Assembly: GCA_964443325.1 (NCBI GenBank) | Contig: CAYUCL010000004.1 | Coordinates: forward strand, 68,675 to 132,674 | DNA length: 64,000 bases | From: DAOUVR01 sp034430535 | GTDB lineage: Bacteria; Chloroflexota; Dehalococcoidia; E44-bin15 | Direction of reading: 5' to 3' | In this document: positions 25,795 to 34,791 of the stretch, in pieces | Layout: the number at the start of each line of letters is the position of its first letter | Position numbering within the stretch: position 1 is the first letter of the stretch | Notes under the pieces: generated by a model | Told to the model about the DNA's origin: nothing | The model's database searches: none | The model's input: only the letters and a program-made list of their open reading frames with translations | Made by a program: the position numbers and the translations under genes

Positions 25795-26591
25795 TCCTCA
25801 GTGTGGACCATGTTTCAGTAGCCTATGGGAAACTCAATGCAGTGTGGGATGTATCACTGGGTGTGGGAAAGGGAGAAATAGTGACGCTTATCGGCGCCAA
25901 TGGCGCGGGCAAGACGACCTTGCTTAACGCTATCGTTGGACTGCTACCAGTGAAAAGTGGCGCAGTGTACCTGGGGGAACGCAATATCACCGGCCGTAAG
26001 GCACACAGGCTTGTGAAGCTAGGTATTGGATATGTGGCAGAAGGCAGAGGCATGTTCGGGAGCATGTCGGTCTTGGATAACCTCATCCTGGGTGCATACG
26101 CCCAGCATGGAGGCTGGACCAGCCAGCTCGGTGATGCGACGTGGTTATTGCGTCGGGAGGATCTTAAGCGTAGAATAGAGCATGTATATCAGCTATTTCC
26201 TCGCTTGACGACACGTGAGAACCAGAAAGCAGGAAGCCTGTCCGGCGGCGAGCAGCAGATGTTGGCAATAGGAAGAGCTCTCATGACCGCACCCAAGCTC
26301 CTCCTTCTCGATGAGCCCTCTCTCGGACTAGCACCAAATTTGGCGAGAGAGATCTTCGGATTGCTCAACAGGTTGCGAGACGAGGGCATGGCAATATTAC
26401 TGGTGGAACAGGACGCTGTTGCCAGCTTGAGGATAGCTGATCGGGGCTACGTAATGGAGATGGGTCGCATAGTTATTGAGGATACAGCCAAACATCTCAT
26501 CAACAATGACAAGGTAAGACAGGCCTATCTCGGCCAGGTTTGGGGAGCCACTTCAACAACCCCAGCACAAGAACGAGAGAATCAGATTTGA
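25791..26591 (+). CDS. livF: ABC transporter ATP-binding protein LivF
   Basis: 266-residue ATPase: Walker A GANGAGKTT, signature SLSGGEQQMLAIGRAL, Walker B LLLLDEPSLGLAP. A Gln (VEQDAV) replaces the switch His, as is usual in LivF. Its TGA overlaps the TTG start of iorA (TTGA), a tight link between uptake and 2-oxoacid oxidation. Confidence 0.95.
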   Translation: MILSVDHVSVAYGKLNAVWDVSLGVGKGEIVTLIGANGAGKTTLLNAIVGLLPVKSGAVYLGERNITGRKAHRLVKLGIGYVAEGRGMFGSMSVLDNLILGAYAQHGGWTSQLGDATWLLRREDLKRRIEHVYQLFPRLTTRENQKAGSLSGGEQQMLAIGRALMTAPKLLLLDEPSLGLAPNLAREIFGLLNRLRDEGMAILLVEQDAVASLRIADRGYVMEMGRIVIEDTAKHLINNDKVRQAYLGQVWGATSTTPAQERENQI

Positions 26592-28408
26592 AACAGCTAC
26601 TATCAGGAAATGAGGCTATTGCCTTGGGTGCATATCACGCCGGCGTCCAGGTGGCTAGCGCTTATCCCGGTACCCCCAGTACTGAAATCCTGGAGAACAT
26701 GGCTAGCTATAAAGATGTATACGCCGAATGGTCCACCAATGAGAAAGTAGCCATGGAGGTGGGATTAGGAGCTGCAACAGCAGGGGTGCGCGCCTTGGTC
26801 TCGATGAAACATGTGGGGCTCAATGTAGCTGCCGATGCCTTCTTCGGCGCCTCCAATGTGGGCGTTCGCGGCGGGCTGGTGGTGGTATGTGCAGACGACC
26901 CCGGGATGCACAGCTCGCAAAACGAGCAGGACAACCGTCATTACGCTCGCTTCGCCAAGGTGCCTATGCTGGAGCCATCGAACAGCCAGGAAGCCTATTC
27001 ACTTATGGCATATGCCTTCCGCCTGAGTGAAGAGCTGGACTCCCCCATCATGGTCCGAACTACCACCCGCATCTCACATGCAAAATCAGTGGTGGAAGTT
27101 GCTGGAGAGCGACCAGAACTGGGCCCACCACCACCATTTATTCATTCGCCCAGCAAATACGTCATGGTGCCGTCGAATGCCCGTCCACGACATCCGTTGG
27201 CGGAGCAGCGCATCTTGCGCGCAGCGGAGCGTTTCGAAGAGTTTCCCCTCAACGAAGTCATCTGGGGAGACCGCAAGGTCGGCATCATCTCTGCTGGCGT
27301 AGCCTACCAATACGCACGTGAAGCATTCCCTCAGGCCTCCTTCCTCAAGTTGGTTACTACCTACCCACTGCCTCATCAATTGGTAAAAAGCTTTGCTGCT
27401 GAGGTGAAAACTCTGATAGTGGTGGAGGAGCTCGATCCCTTCATGGAGGAAATCATCAAGTCAATAGGCATTGCAGTGCAGGGCAAATCCCTGTTCCCCA
27501 TAATAGGCGAACTCAATATCGACATAGTGCTCCAGGGAGCAATGAAAGCAGGCCTTATTTCACGAATGCCAAAAGAGGCGGTGGCCACCACTCCCGCCTT
27601 GAAGCCTCTTCCTCCACGTCCTCCTCTTCTGTGTCCAGGATGCCCCCACCGCGGCGTGGGCTATGTCTTGAGTCGCCTCAGGTTTGGTCCCAAGGGGTCG
27701 ATTCCAGGCGCTAGAGTCGGTGGCAGGAAAGGAAAAGAGTGGCACATCGCCACCTCTGACATAGGCTGTTACACCCTGATGGTATATTCACCCCTCTTTG
27801 CTATTGACAGTTGTGTGTGCATGGGAGCCAGTATTACCATGGCGCATGGCCTGGAGAAGGCTGGGGTGGCAGAAAAGACGGTGTCGGTTCTCGGAGATTC
27901 CACCTTCATGCACACCGGCATCCCAGGCTTGGTGAATATGGTCTACAACAGGAGCCACAGCACAGTGATCATTCTAGACAACCATACTACCGCTATGACC
28001 GGGCATCAGGGCCACCCCGCAGCCGGACGCTCAGCCAGGAATGAAGAGGCTCCCAAGGTGGATATCGCAGAGCTGGCGCGCGGCATCGGTGTCAAAGACG
28101 TTAATGTAATAAGCGCGTTCAATCTAAAGGAGATTGAAGACACCATTAGGCATTGCACCGCCAATAATGAACCTTCGGTTATCGTAGTCCAGGGGCCCTG
28201 TTCGTTATATGAGCGAATCAGTGGGACAGCGCTCAGGGTCAACGAAGAACGCTGTAATGGGTGCAAGCTATGCCTGGACATCGGGTGTCCTGCCATAACC
28301 TTCGATGGTGATAAAGCATACATTGTCCCCACCATGTGCATTGGGGAGAGCTGTTCCCTATGCGTTCAGGTCTGCGCACGCAACGCCATTGAGAAAGCAG
28401 GCGATTGA
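26588..28408 (+). CDS. iorA: Indolepyruvate:ferredoxin oxidoreductase alpha subunit, copy 1
   Basis: 606-residue thiamine diphosphate enzyme that oxidatively decarboxylates aryl-pyruvates to aryl-acetyl-CoA and reduces ferredoxin, or runs in reverse. N-terminal pyrimidine domain begins LLSGNEAIALGAYHAGV and has AYPGTPSTEI. The central CPGCPHRGV motif and ThDP/Mg site GDSTFMHTGI...N follow, then a C-terminal ferredoxin domain (CNGCKLCLDIGCP, CIGESCSLCVQVC). The TTG at 26588 overlaps the livF stop; the frame upstream of it lies inside livF. Confidence 0.94.
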   Translation: MKQLLSGNEAIALGAYHAGVQVASAYPGTPSTEILENMASYKDVYAEWSTNEKVAMEVGLGAATAGVRALVSMKHVGLNVAADAFFGASNVGVRGGLVVVCADDPGMHSSQNEQDNRHYARFAKVPMLEPSNSQEAYSLMAYAFRLSEELDSPIMVRTTTRISHAKSVVEVAGERPELGPPPPFIHSPSKYVMVPSNARPRHPLAEQRILRAAERFEEFPLNEVIWGDRKVGIISAGVAYQYAREAFPQASFLKLVTTYPLPHQLVKSFAAEVKTLIVVEELDPFMEEIIKSIGIAVQGKSLFPIIGELNIDIVLQGAMKAGLISRMPKEAVATTPALKPLPPRPPLLCPGCPHRGVGYVLSRLRFGPKGSIPGARVGGRKGKEWHIATSDIGCYTLMVYSPLFAIDSCVCMGASITMAHGLEKAGVAEKTVSVLGDSTFMHTGIPGLVNMVYNRSHSTVIILDNHTTAMTGHQGHPAAGRSARNEEAPKVDIAELARGIGVKDVNVISAFNLKEIEDTIRHCTANNEPSVIVVQGPCSLYERISGTALRVNEERCNGCKLCLDIGCPAITFDGDKAYIVPTMCIGESCSLCVQVCARNAIEKAGD

Positions 28409-29019
28409 TGCTTGAAAAGGTTGACATCTTAATGACTGGAGTAGGGGGCCAGGGCGTCATTATGGCATCCGATATCTTGACTACGGCCGCCCTTGACATT
28501 GGCTATGATGTGAAGAAGACGGACTCCCTGGGCATGGCCCAGCGTGGTGGTAGCGTAACCAGCCATGTGCGTATAGGGGAGAAGGTCTTTTCCCCCATGA
28601 TTCCCCCAGGTGGTGCCGATTTTCTGGTGTCCTATGAACGCCTCGAGGCAGTCCGTTCCTTGGTACTGCTGAGGCCTGATGGCATCGCTATTATTGACAG
28701 CGTTGCTGTAACCCCGCTCTCGGTTACCATAGAAGGTTACCATTATCCCAGTATTGATGAAGTTAAGGAGTCCATTTCCAGCATTACCCAGCGGGTATAT
28801 GTCCTGCCAGTAATGGAGATGGCAACCAAGCTAGGCAATCCAAGAGCGTCCAGCGTGCTGTGCCTGGGCTTTCTGTCCGTTTTTCTGGAGATACCTGAGC
28901 AGAGCTGGCTTGACGAAATAAGGAGACACTTGCCATCTCGTCTGCATGAGGTGAACCTGGCAGCATTCAACACTGGCGTTGAGGCAGCTCGGGAAAGACA
29001 AAAGGAGGAGGACAATTGA
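28408..29019 (+). CDS. iorB: Indolepyruvate:ferredoxin oxidoreductase beta subunit, copy 1
   Basis: 203-residue gamma-type subunit of the 2-oxoacid oxidoreductase family, beginning MLEKVDILMTGVGGQG with GGQGV and MAQRGGSVTSHVRIG motifs that bind CoA. The ATG overlaps the iorA stop (TGATG). It forms the alpha2beta2 enzyme with the preceding gene and is followed by a CoA ligase for aryl acids. Confidence 0.93.
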   Translation: MLEKVDILMTGVGGQGVIMASDILTTAALDIGYDVKKTDSLGMAQRGGSVTSHVRIGEKVFSPMIPPGGADFLVSYERLEAVRSLVLLRPDGIAIIDSVAVTPLSVTIEGYHYPSIDEVKESISSITQRVYVLPVMEMATKLGNPRASSVLCLGFLSVFLEIPEQSWLDEIRRHLPSRLHEVNLAAFNTGVEAARERQKEEDN

Positions 29020-29021
29020 CT

Positions 29022-30317
29022 ATGTGGGAACCCCAATATGAGAAGATGCCAAGAGAAGAACTGGAGAAGCTGCAGCTTGAACGCCTTCAACAGAATGTGA
29101 AGTCCGCATATGAAAAAGTCCCTTTCTACCGCACTAAATTTCAAGAGGTGGGGTTGACCCCCAAAGACATCAAGTCTCTAGATGACATATCCAAGCTGCC
29201 CTTCACCAGCAAGTCCGACTTCAGGGATAACTACCCCTTCGGTATGATGGCTGTGCCGCTCTCCGAGGTGGTGAGGGTACATGCCTCATCTGGTACCACT
29301 GGCAAGCCGATAGTAGCTCCTTACAATGCCAAGGACATAGATACCTGGTCCAACCTAATGGCACGCACCCTGGCTTCAGCAGGAGCTCATAGCGGTGACG
29401 TCATACAGAACGCTTATGGCTATGGCCTGTTTACCGGGGGCCTTGGCTTTCATTACGGGGCAGAACGGCTGGGAGCCACGGTTATCCCTGTCGCCGCAGG
29501 CAATACAAAACGCCAGATCATGCTCATCGAGGATCTTGGCACCACCGTTTTGACCTGCACGCCCTCCTACGCCCTGATTATAGCGGAGACAGCACAGGAG
29601 ATGGGTATTGATTTAGCCGCCAGCCAGCTCCGCCTCGCAGTGTGTGGCGCCGAACCGTGGTCGGAAAATATGAGGGTCGAGATCGAGGCCAAGCTTGGCG
29701 TGACCGCTGTCGACATATATGGCCTGACCGAGCTCCTAGGACCTGGAGTGGCCTGCGAATGTTCTTATAAGGCAGGTATGCACATCTGGGAAGACCATTT
29801 TCTGGCCGAAATCATCGACCCAATTACAGAACAGCCATTACCGTATGGGCAACAAGGTGAGCTAGTGCTGACTACCCTCACTAAGGAAGCTTTGCCAGTT
29901 ATCCGCTTCAAAACACACGACATAGTCAACCTGTATCCCGAAACCTGTGATTGTGGTCGCACAATGGTTCGCATGTCCAAAGTCCATGGCCGCACCGATG
30001 ATATGCTCATCGTCCGTGGTGTGAATGTGTTCCCAACGCAGATAGAGAGCGTGCTGCTATCCGTAGAGGGAGTGGAGCCGCAGTACCAGATAATTGTCGA
30101 CCGAGAGCACCACTTGGACGAAATTGAGATATGGGTTGAGGTTTCCGATGCTGTCTTCAGCGACGAAATGCGTAGCCTGGAGGAGTTAGAAAAGCGTGTG
30201 CGGGCAGAAATGGATAGCATCCTTGGCATATCGGCCAGGGTAAAGCTTGTCGAGCCCAAAACCATTACCCGTACCGAGGGCAAAGCCAAGCGTGTAGTTG
30301 ATCGACGCGAATTGTAG
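29022..30317 (+). CDS. paaK: Phenylacetate-CoA ligase
   Basis: About 431 residues, adenylate-forming enzyme that converts phenylacetate and related aryl acetates to CoA thioesters. The AMP-binding loop is HASSGTTGKPIVAPY, the later motifs include DIYGLTELLGPG, and the C-terminal lid carries GRTDDMLIVRGVNVFPTQIE and the EGKAKRV lysine region. Start is either ATG 29022 or an overlapping TTG at 29016; both sit behind GGAGGAGG. With IorAB it could either salvage aryl acids to make amino acids or conserve energy by running in reverse. Confidence 0.93.
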   Translation: MWEPQYEKMPREELEKLQLERLQQNVKSAYEKVPFYRTKFQEVGLTPKDIKSLDDISKLPFTSKSDFRDNYPFGMMAVPLSEVVRVHASSGTTGKPIVAPYNAKDIDTWSNLMARTLASAGAHSGDVIQNAYGYGLFTGGLGFHYGAERLGATVIPVAAGNTKRQIMLIEDLGTTVLTCTPSYALIIAETAQEMGIDLAASQLRLAVCGAEPWSENMRVEIEAKLGVTAVDIYGLTELLGPGVACECSYKAGMHIWEDHFLAEIIDPITEQPLPYGQQGELVLTTLTKEALPVIRFKTHDIVNLYPETCDCGRTMVRMSKVHGRTDDMLIVRGVNVFPTQIESVLLSVEGVEPQYQIIVDREHHLDEIEIWVEVSDAVFSDEMRSLEELEKRVRAEMDSILGISARVKLVEPKTITRTEGKAKRVVDRREL

Positions 30318-30357
30318 TTTCAAACGACGTTGGATTACTGGCCAAGAAGGAGGAGAG

Positions 30358-30753
30358 ATGAGGATCAAGCAGGTATCCGTTTTTGTTAGCAATGAGCCCG
30401 GGCGTCTGGTAGACATGCTCAAGCCCCTTTCCGATAATGAAATCGATATCCAGGCCCTGTCCGTGGCCGATTCAACCGACTTTGGCATCGTGCGAATGGT
30501 AGTTTCTAATATTGAGGGAGCGGTGAAAGCACTGCGCGATGCTCAGTTCACAGTACGCATCAACGAAGTCCTCGCCTATGAGATGCCCAATGTCCCAGGG
30601 GGTCTGTTGAAAGCTGTGGTCGAACCGCTAGCTAAAGTGGGGATCAACCTGGAGTACTTCTACGCCTTCACTGAAAGCGAGATAGGAAAAGCCAGAGTGG
30701 TACTTAAGGCGAGCGACATAGACAGCGCAGAAGAAGTACTAGGGAAAAACTGA
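30358..30753 (+). CDS. ACT-domain protein (tandem ACT, amino acid sensor)
   Basis: 131 residues with two ACT domains (about 1-68 and 70-131): MRIKQVSVFVSNEPGRLVDM and the second beginning EMPNVPGGLLKAV. Such stand-alone proteins, often next to paaK, bind amino acids and probably regulate neighbours. The ATG at 30358 follows AAGGAGGAG; the frame open to 30298 overlaps paaK and is not needed. Confidence 0.88.
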   Translation: MRIKQVSVFVSNEPGRLVDMLKPLSDNEIDIQALSVADSTDFGIVRMVVSNIEGAVKALRDAQFTVRINEVLAYEMPNVPGGLLKAVVEPLAKVGINLEYFYAFTESEIGKARVVLKASDIDSAEEVLGKN

Positions 30754-30811
30754 AGCCCCGGCATAGGCTAGCATTCGGCTTTCGGCTGTCCGTTCTTGAA
30801 AGGAGGATAGT

Positions 30812-32002
30812 GTGACCATTTCTCGCAAAATCCGTGAGGCGATGGAGAGGGGGTCATGGATCCGGCGGATGTTTGAGGAGGGCATCGTCCTCAAGCAGCA
30901 GTATGGTGAAGAAAATGTGTTCGACCTTACCCTGGGAAATCCGGTTGCGGAGCCTCCTATTGCATTCAAAGAGGAGCTGAAGAAATGGGCCGATTCCCCA
31001 ATTCCTGGTATGCACCGCTATATGCCCAACGCAGGATACCCCGAGACTCGCGCCGCTGTAGCCCAGACACTTTCTGAGGAAACCGGGCTCGCCCTGAAAG
31101 CGGAACATGTGCTCATGACAGTTGGTGCTGCCGGAGGACTGAATGTGGTGCTGAAAACCATACTAAACCCGGGTGACGAGGTCATTGTTTGGGCACCGTA
31201 TTTTGTAGAATACCTCTTCTACATCGACAATCAGGGCGGCCTCAGCAGTATAGCCGAGACGAATGATAGCTTTCTGCCCACCATTTCTGCGCTTGAAGAG
31301 GCCCTGAGTCCACGCACCAGGGCTGTCCTAATCAACTCCCCTAATAACCCTACCGGCGTGCTCTATCCCGGTAAATTGCTAGCCGAGATGGGCAAATTGC
31401 TCACAAAACAGGAAGCCAAGTTCGGATCTCAAATCTATCTTGTTTCCGACGAACCCTATCGGAAGCTCATCTATGATGGCCTAACCTACCCCTTTATATT
31501 CAACTATTACCCCAGGAGCATTGTGGTAAGCTCGCATTCCAAAGACCTGGCAATCCCTGGTGAACGAATTGGCTATATTGCCATAAGTCCCCAGGTAGAA
31601 AATAGTGAGGAAGTGATGGATGGGCTTATCTTCTGCAATCGAACGTTGGGATTCGTTAACGCCCCGGCGCTAATGCAACATGTGGTAACTAGCCTGCAGA
31701 AAGCTACCGTAGATATAGCGGACTATCAACGAAAGAGGGACTATCTGCACGGAGCCTTAACTGATATGGGCTATTCGGTGGTTCTGCCTCAAGGTGCCTT
31801 TTATATGTTCCCCAAGTCACCGGTGCCCGACGAGATGGATTTCCTCGCTGAGTTAAGAAAACACAATATCCTTGCCGTACCAGGCAAGGGCTTTGGGCGG
31901 AGCGGATATATACGCATCTCCTACTGTATTGAAGACAAAACCATTGAGGGCTCATTAACGGGTTTCAGGGAAGTTGCTCACCACTACGGTCTCAGTAAGT
32001 AG
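30812..32002 (+). CDS. Class I/II PLP aminotransferase (aspartate/aromatic type)
   Basis: 396 residues of the fold-type I aminotransferases. Substrate loop NPVAEPP, NSPNNPTGVLY, the DEPYRKLIYDG aspartate/tyrosine pair, and the PLP lysine in SHSKDLAIPGERIGY; C-terminal GYIRISYCIED carries the carboxylate-binding Arg. It likely interconverts aromatic (or aspartate) amino acids with 2-oxoacids for IorAB. GTG start at 30812 behind AAAGGAGG. Confidence 0.9.
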   Translation: MTISRKIREAMERGSWIRRMFEEGIVLKQQYGEENVFDLTLGNPVAEPPIAFKEELKKWADSPIPGMHRYMPNAGYPETRAAVAQTLSEETGLALKAEHVLMTVGAAGGLNVVLKTILNPGDEVIVWAPYFVEYLFYIDNQGGLSSIAETNDSFLPTISALEEALSPRTRAVLINSPNNPTGVLYPGKLLAEMGKLLTKQEAKFGSQIYLVSDEPYRKLIYDGLTYPFIFNYYPRSIVVSSHSKDLAIPGERIGYIAISPQVENSEEVMDGLIFCNRTLGFVNAPALMQHVVTSLQKATVDIADYQRKRDYLHGALTDMGYSVVLPQGAFYMFPKSPVPDEMDFLAELRKHNILAVPGKGFGRSGYIRISYCIEDKTIEGSLTGFREVAHHYGLSK

Positions 32003-32096
32003 AAGCACAGATGTCAAGCTACTCCAGCATTAGTTGTCGACAGCGCAAAATTCAAAGCTTTGGTAGCTAATCTAAATATTAGAGAGCAGGTCAGCC

Positions 32097-33113
32097 ATGA
32101 TTGTAGAAATGAAGACAGGTGCCACAAACGAGGACATCCACCGAGTGGTAGAACGGGCACAAACTATGGGACTGGAAACTCAGATGAACTACGGCACCAA
32201 CAAGACGGTTGTTGCCATCCTGGGAAGCATAACCGGGCAGCTACCAGCAGACACTTTCGCCGTCCTTCCTGGCGTTGAAAGTGTAGTCCGCATCATGAAA
32301 CCCTACAAACTGGCCTCCAGAGAATTCAAGCCTGAGGATAGTGTGATAACCATTGGCGGGATCGAGATAGGTGCCCGTCGTTTCGTAGTCATGGCTGGTC
32401 CCTGTGCAGTGGAGAGTCGTGAGCAGCTTATGGAAACGGCGATAGCGGTAAAGAAAGCTGGCGCTAGCATTGTCCGCGGAGGCGCTTTCAAACCTCGTAC
32501 CTCCCCCTTTAGCTTTCAAGGGCTGCGCAAGGCTGGACTTGAACTGCTGGCTGACGTACAGCGAGACGTGGGTTTATCCGTGGTCACTGAGGTGATAGAT
32601 TCCAATCAGGTCAACATGGTTTCCCAACACGCCGCTATCCTTCAAGTGGGTGCCCGCAACATGCAGAACTTCACCCTGCTGGAGAAGATCGGCAAAAGCA
32701 AACGCCCCGTGGTGCTAAAGAGGGGATATTCAGCCACTGTGTCCGAGTGGCTTACTGCCGCCGATTACTTGCTAGCCGAGGGAAACGAACAGGTAATCCT
32801 GTGTGAGCGTGGTATCCGTGCTTTCGAAGATAGCGTGCGCTTCTCCCTGGACATAAGCTCCATAGCTGTAGTCAAGAAGTTCAGTCATCTGCCTGTTATC
32901 GTGGATCCCAGTCACGCCGCTGGCCACCGCGACCTGGTGGCTTCGTTATGCAAAGCGGCTGTAGCTGCTGGTGCTGATGGGCTCCTCATTGAGGTTCATC
33001 CAAACCCTGAAGCAGCGCTGGTGGATGGCCTGCAATCTCTTTCTCTTCCCCAATTCGAGAAGCTGATGAACGAGCTCAGGCCGATAGCAGAGTCCGTGGG
33101 TAGATTTATCTGA
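32097..33113 (+). CDS. aroF: 3-deoxy-7-phosphoheptulonate synthase (DAHP synthase, type I-beta)
   Basis: 338 residues. The N-terminal ferredoxin-like regulatory domain (about 1-70) is followed by the catalytic barrel: VVMAGPCAVES, VRGGAFKPRTSPFSFQG, LKRGYSAT, CERGIRAFED, VDPSHAAGHRD and a terminal LIEVHPNPEAALVDG. It condenses phosphoenolpyruvate and erythrose-4-phosphate as the first step of aromatic amino acid synthesis. Placing it after the aminotransferase links this operon to aromatic metabolism in the biosynthetic direction. Confidence 0.96.
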   Translation: MIVEMKTGATNEDIHRVVERAQTMGLETQMNYGTNKTVVAILGSITGQLPADTFAVLPGVESVVRIMKPYKLASREFKPEDSVITIGGIEIGARRFVVMAGPCAVESREQLMETAIAVKKAGASIVRGGAFKPRTSPFSFQGLRKAGLELLADVQRDVGLSVVTEVIDSNQVNMVSQHAAILQVGARNMQNFTLLEKIGKSKRPVVLKRGYSATVSEWLTAADYLLAEGNEQVILCERGIRAFEDSVRFSLDISSIAVVKKFSHLPVIVDPSHAAGHRDLVASLCKAAVAAGADGLLIEVHPNPEAALVDGLQSLSLPQFEKLMNELRPIAESVGRFI

Positions 33114-33205
33114 ACCAAGCACTAGAGAATAACTCAGGCCCTGTAAGACCGGCCAGCACCATCATAAACGGTATGTTTAAACTGCGTTAAGAACAGGGGG
33201 TCACA

Positions 33206-33631
33206 ATGGATGTTGATTGGGCCAAGGTGAAGGAACGATTTGATTCCTCGCCTTATGCTTTATCTCTGGGTATGAAGCTGGTAGAGTTGACTACCGGGTA
33301 TGCTAAAGTCGAACTGAAACTAAAGGATGAGTTCAGAAACTGGGATGGTAGAATCCAGGGTGGGGTTATTGTATCCCTTCTTGACCAGGCATTCGGCGCC
33401 GCGATCAACACCCTTGACCGTGTCTACGTTGCTGTTCAATTAAACGTCAATTTTCTCACCGCCCCGGAGGGTCACACCATTTACGCCGAATCGAACGTTT
33501 TGCATCGGGGGAAGAGCTTAGGAGTATCTGAAATGGTGGTTACCGATTCAGGCGGCAAGCTTATCGCCCGCGGTCTTGGAACCACTATTGCCATCGGGGA
33601 CCGAGGGGACACCTCAGCTAAACAGCATTGA
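33206..33631 (+). CDS. PaaI-type hotdog thioesterase
   Basis: 141-residue hotdog-fold thioesterase. The active-site segment NWDGRIQGGVIVSLLDQAFGAA corresponds to the HGG-type motif in which the usual His is replaced (RIQGG), as in some PaaI relatives. It would release aryl acids from CoA. Located after DAHP synthase in the aryl-CoA module; GGGGG before the ATG. The replaced residue makes the activity less certain. Confidence 0.83.
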   Translation: MDVDWAKVKERFDSSPYALSLGMKLVELTTGYAKVELKLKDEFRNWDGRIQGGVIVSLLDQAFGAAINTLDRVYVAVQLNVNFLTAPEGHTIYAESNVLHRGKSLGVSEMVVTDSGGKLIARGLGTTIAIGDRGDTSAKQH

Positions 33632-33662
33632 TTATGACCGCCACTGGGCCACAGCCGTAGCG

Positions 33663-34646
33663 TCACCCTGTTTCCACGAGCTCGATAGCTAGGCCTCTCC
33701 CCTGTTGTTGCGCTTTCTCATAGACCAGCTTGGCAGTGGCCAGATCCTCGATAGCGATGCCGGTAGCATCAAAGACTGTTATTTCATCATCTGCTTTTCT
33801 GCCCTGTTTCTCACCAACCACTACCTGAGCCAACATAGCATCAACCTGTTCCAGCTTGAACATGCCTTTACTTATGGGTACATTGATCTCACCACCAGCG
33901 GAGGCTTGCCTCAGGTCATCAACCACGACAACAGCATGGCTCAATATTGTGGGATCCAACTCCTGCTTGCCGTCGGCGTCGGCTCCAACGGCATTTATGT
34001 GAGTCCCATTCCTAATCCATTCCCTCTTCACCAGAGGCTCCCTGGCAGGGGTCATAGTGCACACTATATCCGATGAAGCCGTATCCTCAAGGGGACTCGC
34101 CTGTATATGGAGATGGGGGAAGAAATCAGCAAATCGTTGGCTGGCTTCTGGACGGATATCATATATCCTGATTAGCTCCAGTTTAAAAATCTCAGCGTGG
34201 GCAAGGAGCTGCGAATAGGCCTGCCGGCCAGCCCCCACCAGGCCAAGCGTATGGGAGTCTCTGCGGGCTAGATATTTAGAAGCAATAGCCGCTGTTGCTC
34301 CAGTCCTGTAAGCGGTTATCTCCGCCGCATCCATCACAGCCAAAGGATAGCCCGTCTCCGAGTCGCTATAGATCATGACACCTATAACGGTAGGCAGGCC
34401 CTTGCTGCGATTATGCGGTTGAAAACTGACCCACTTTATGGATGCGGCGCCCGCCATGCAGGCTGGCATTGCCCTGAAATCTCCCTTCCCCGCTTTAAGG
34501 TAGGCCTTTGGTGGCATCCATAGCTTCCCTTCACCGTAGGCCCTAAACGCATCCTCTACCGCGCTCATGACCTCTCCCATCTCTAACAGCTCTCTTACAT
34601 CTTTTGCACTGAGTATCAGAGTTTTTAGCATGTCATTTGTTCCCAT
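33663..34646 (-). CDS. Ornithine cyclodeaminase/mu-crystallin family dehydrogenase
   Basis: 327 residues, NAD(P)-binding family including ornithine cyclodeaminase, alanine dehydrogenase and ketimine reductases. The Rossmann loop is LGLVGAGRQAYSQLLA; the substrate region has WVSFQPHNRSKGLPTVIG and the dinucleotide ribose motif IYDIRPEA. The exact substrate is not identifiable. The ATG at 34646 follows AAAGGAG at suitable spacing. Convergent with the thioesterase gene; the next gene upstream on its strand is a phosphotriesterase family protein. Confidence 0.86.
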   Translation of the reverse strand: MGTNDMLKTLILSAKDVRELLEMGEVMSAVEDAFRAYGEGKLWMPPKAYLKAGKGDFRAMPACMAGAASIKWVSFQPHNRSKGLPTVIGVMIYSDSETGYPLAVMDAAEITAYRTGATAAIASKYLARRDSHTLGLVGAGRQAYSQLLAHAEIFKLELIRIYDIRPEASQRFADFFPHLHIQASPLEDTASSDIVCTMTPAREPLVKREWIRNGTHINAVGADADGKQELDPTILSHAVVVVDDLRQASAGGEINVPISKGMFKLEQVDAMLAQVVVGEKQGRKADDEITVFDATGIAIEDLATAKLVYEKAQQQGRGLAIELVETG

Positions 34647-34791
34647 ATACTGCTCCTTTTCACAAGCTCGAGTTGCTCAACAAACTAGCAGCCTCTTTGC
34701 CACTATCACTACTTAGCCCATGTGCCGAATGATCACTCCACTACGGTAGAACATGATTACCGTCTTTTTTGTCCTTGACAAGCTTTAATCA

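Noticed and set aside
32241..32519. Minus-strand frame inside DAHP synthase
   Set aside because: Shadow of a highly conserved gene, with no ribosome-binding site or family similarity.
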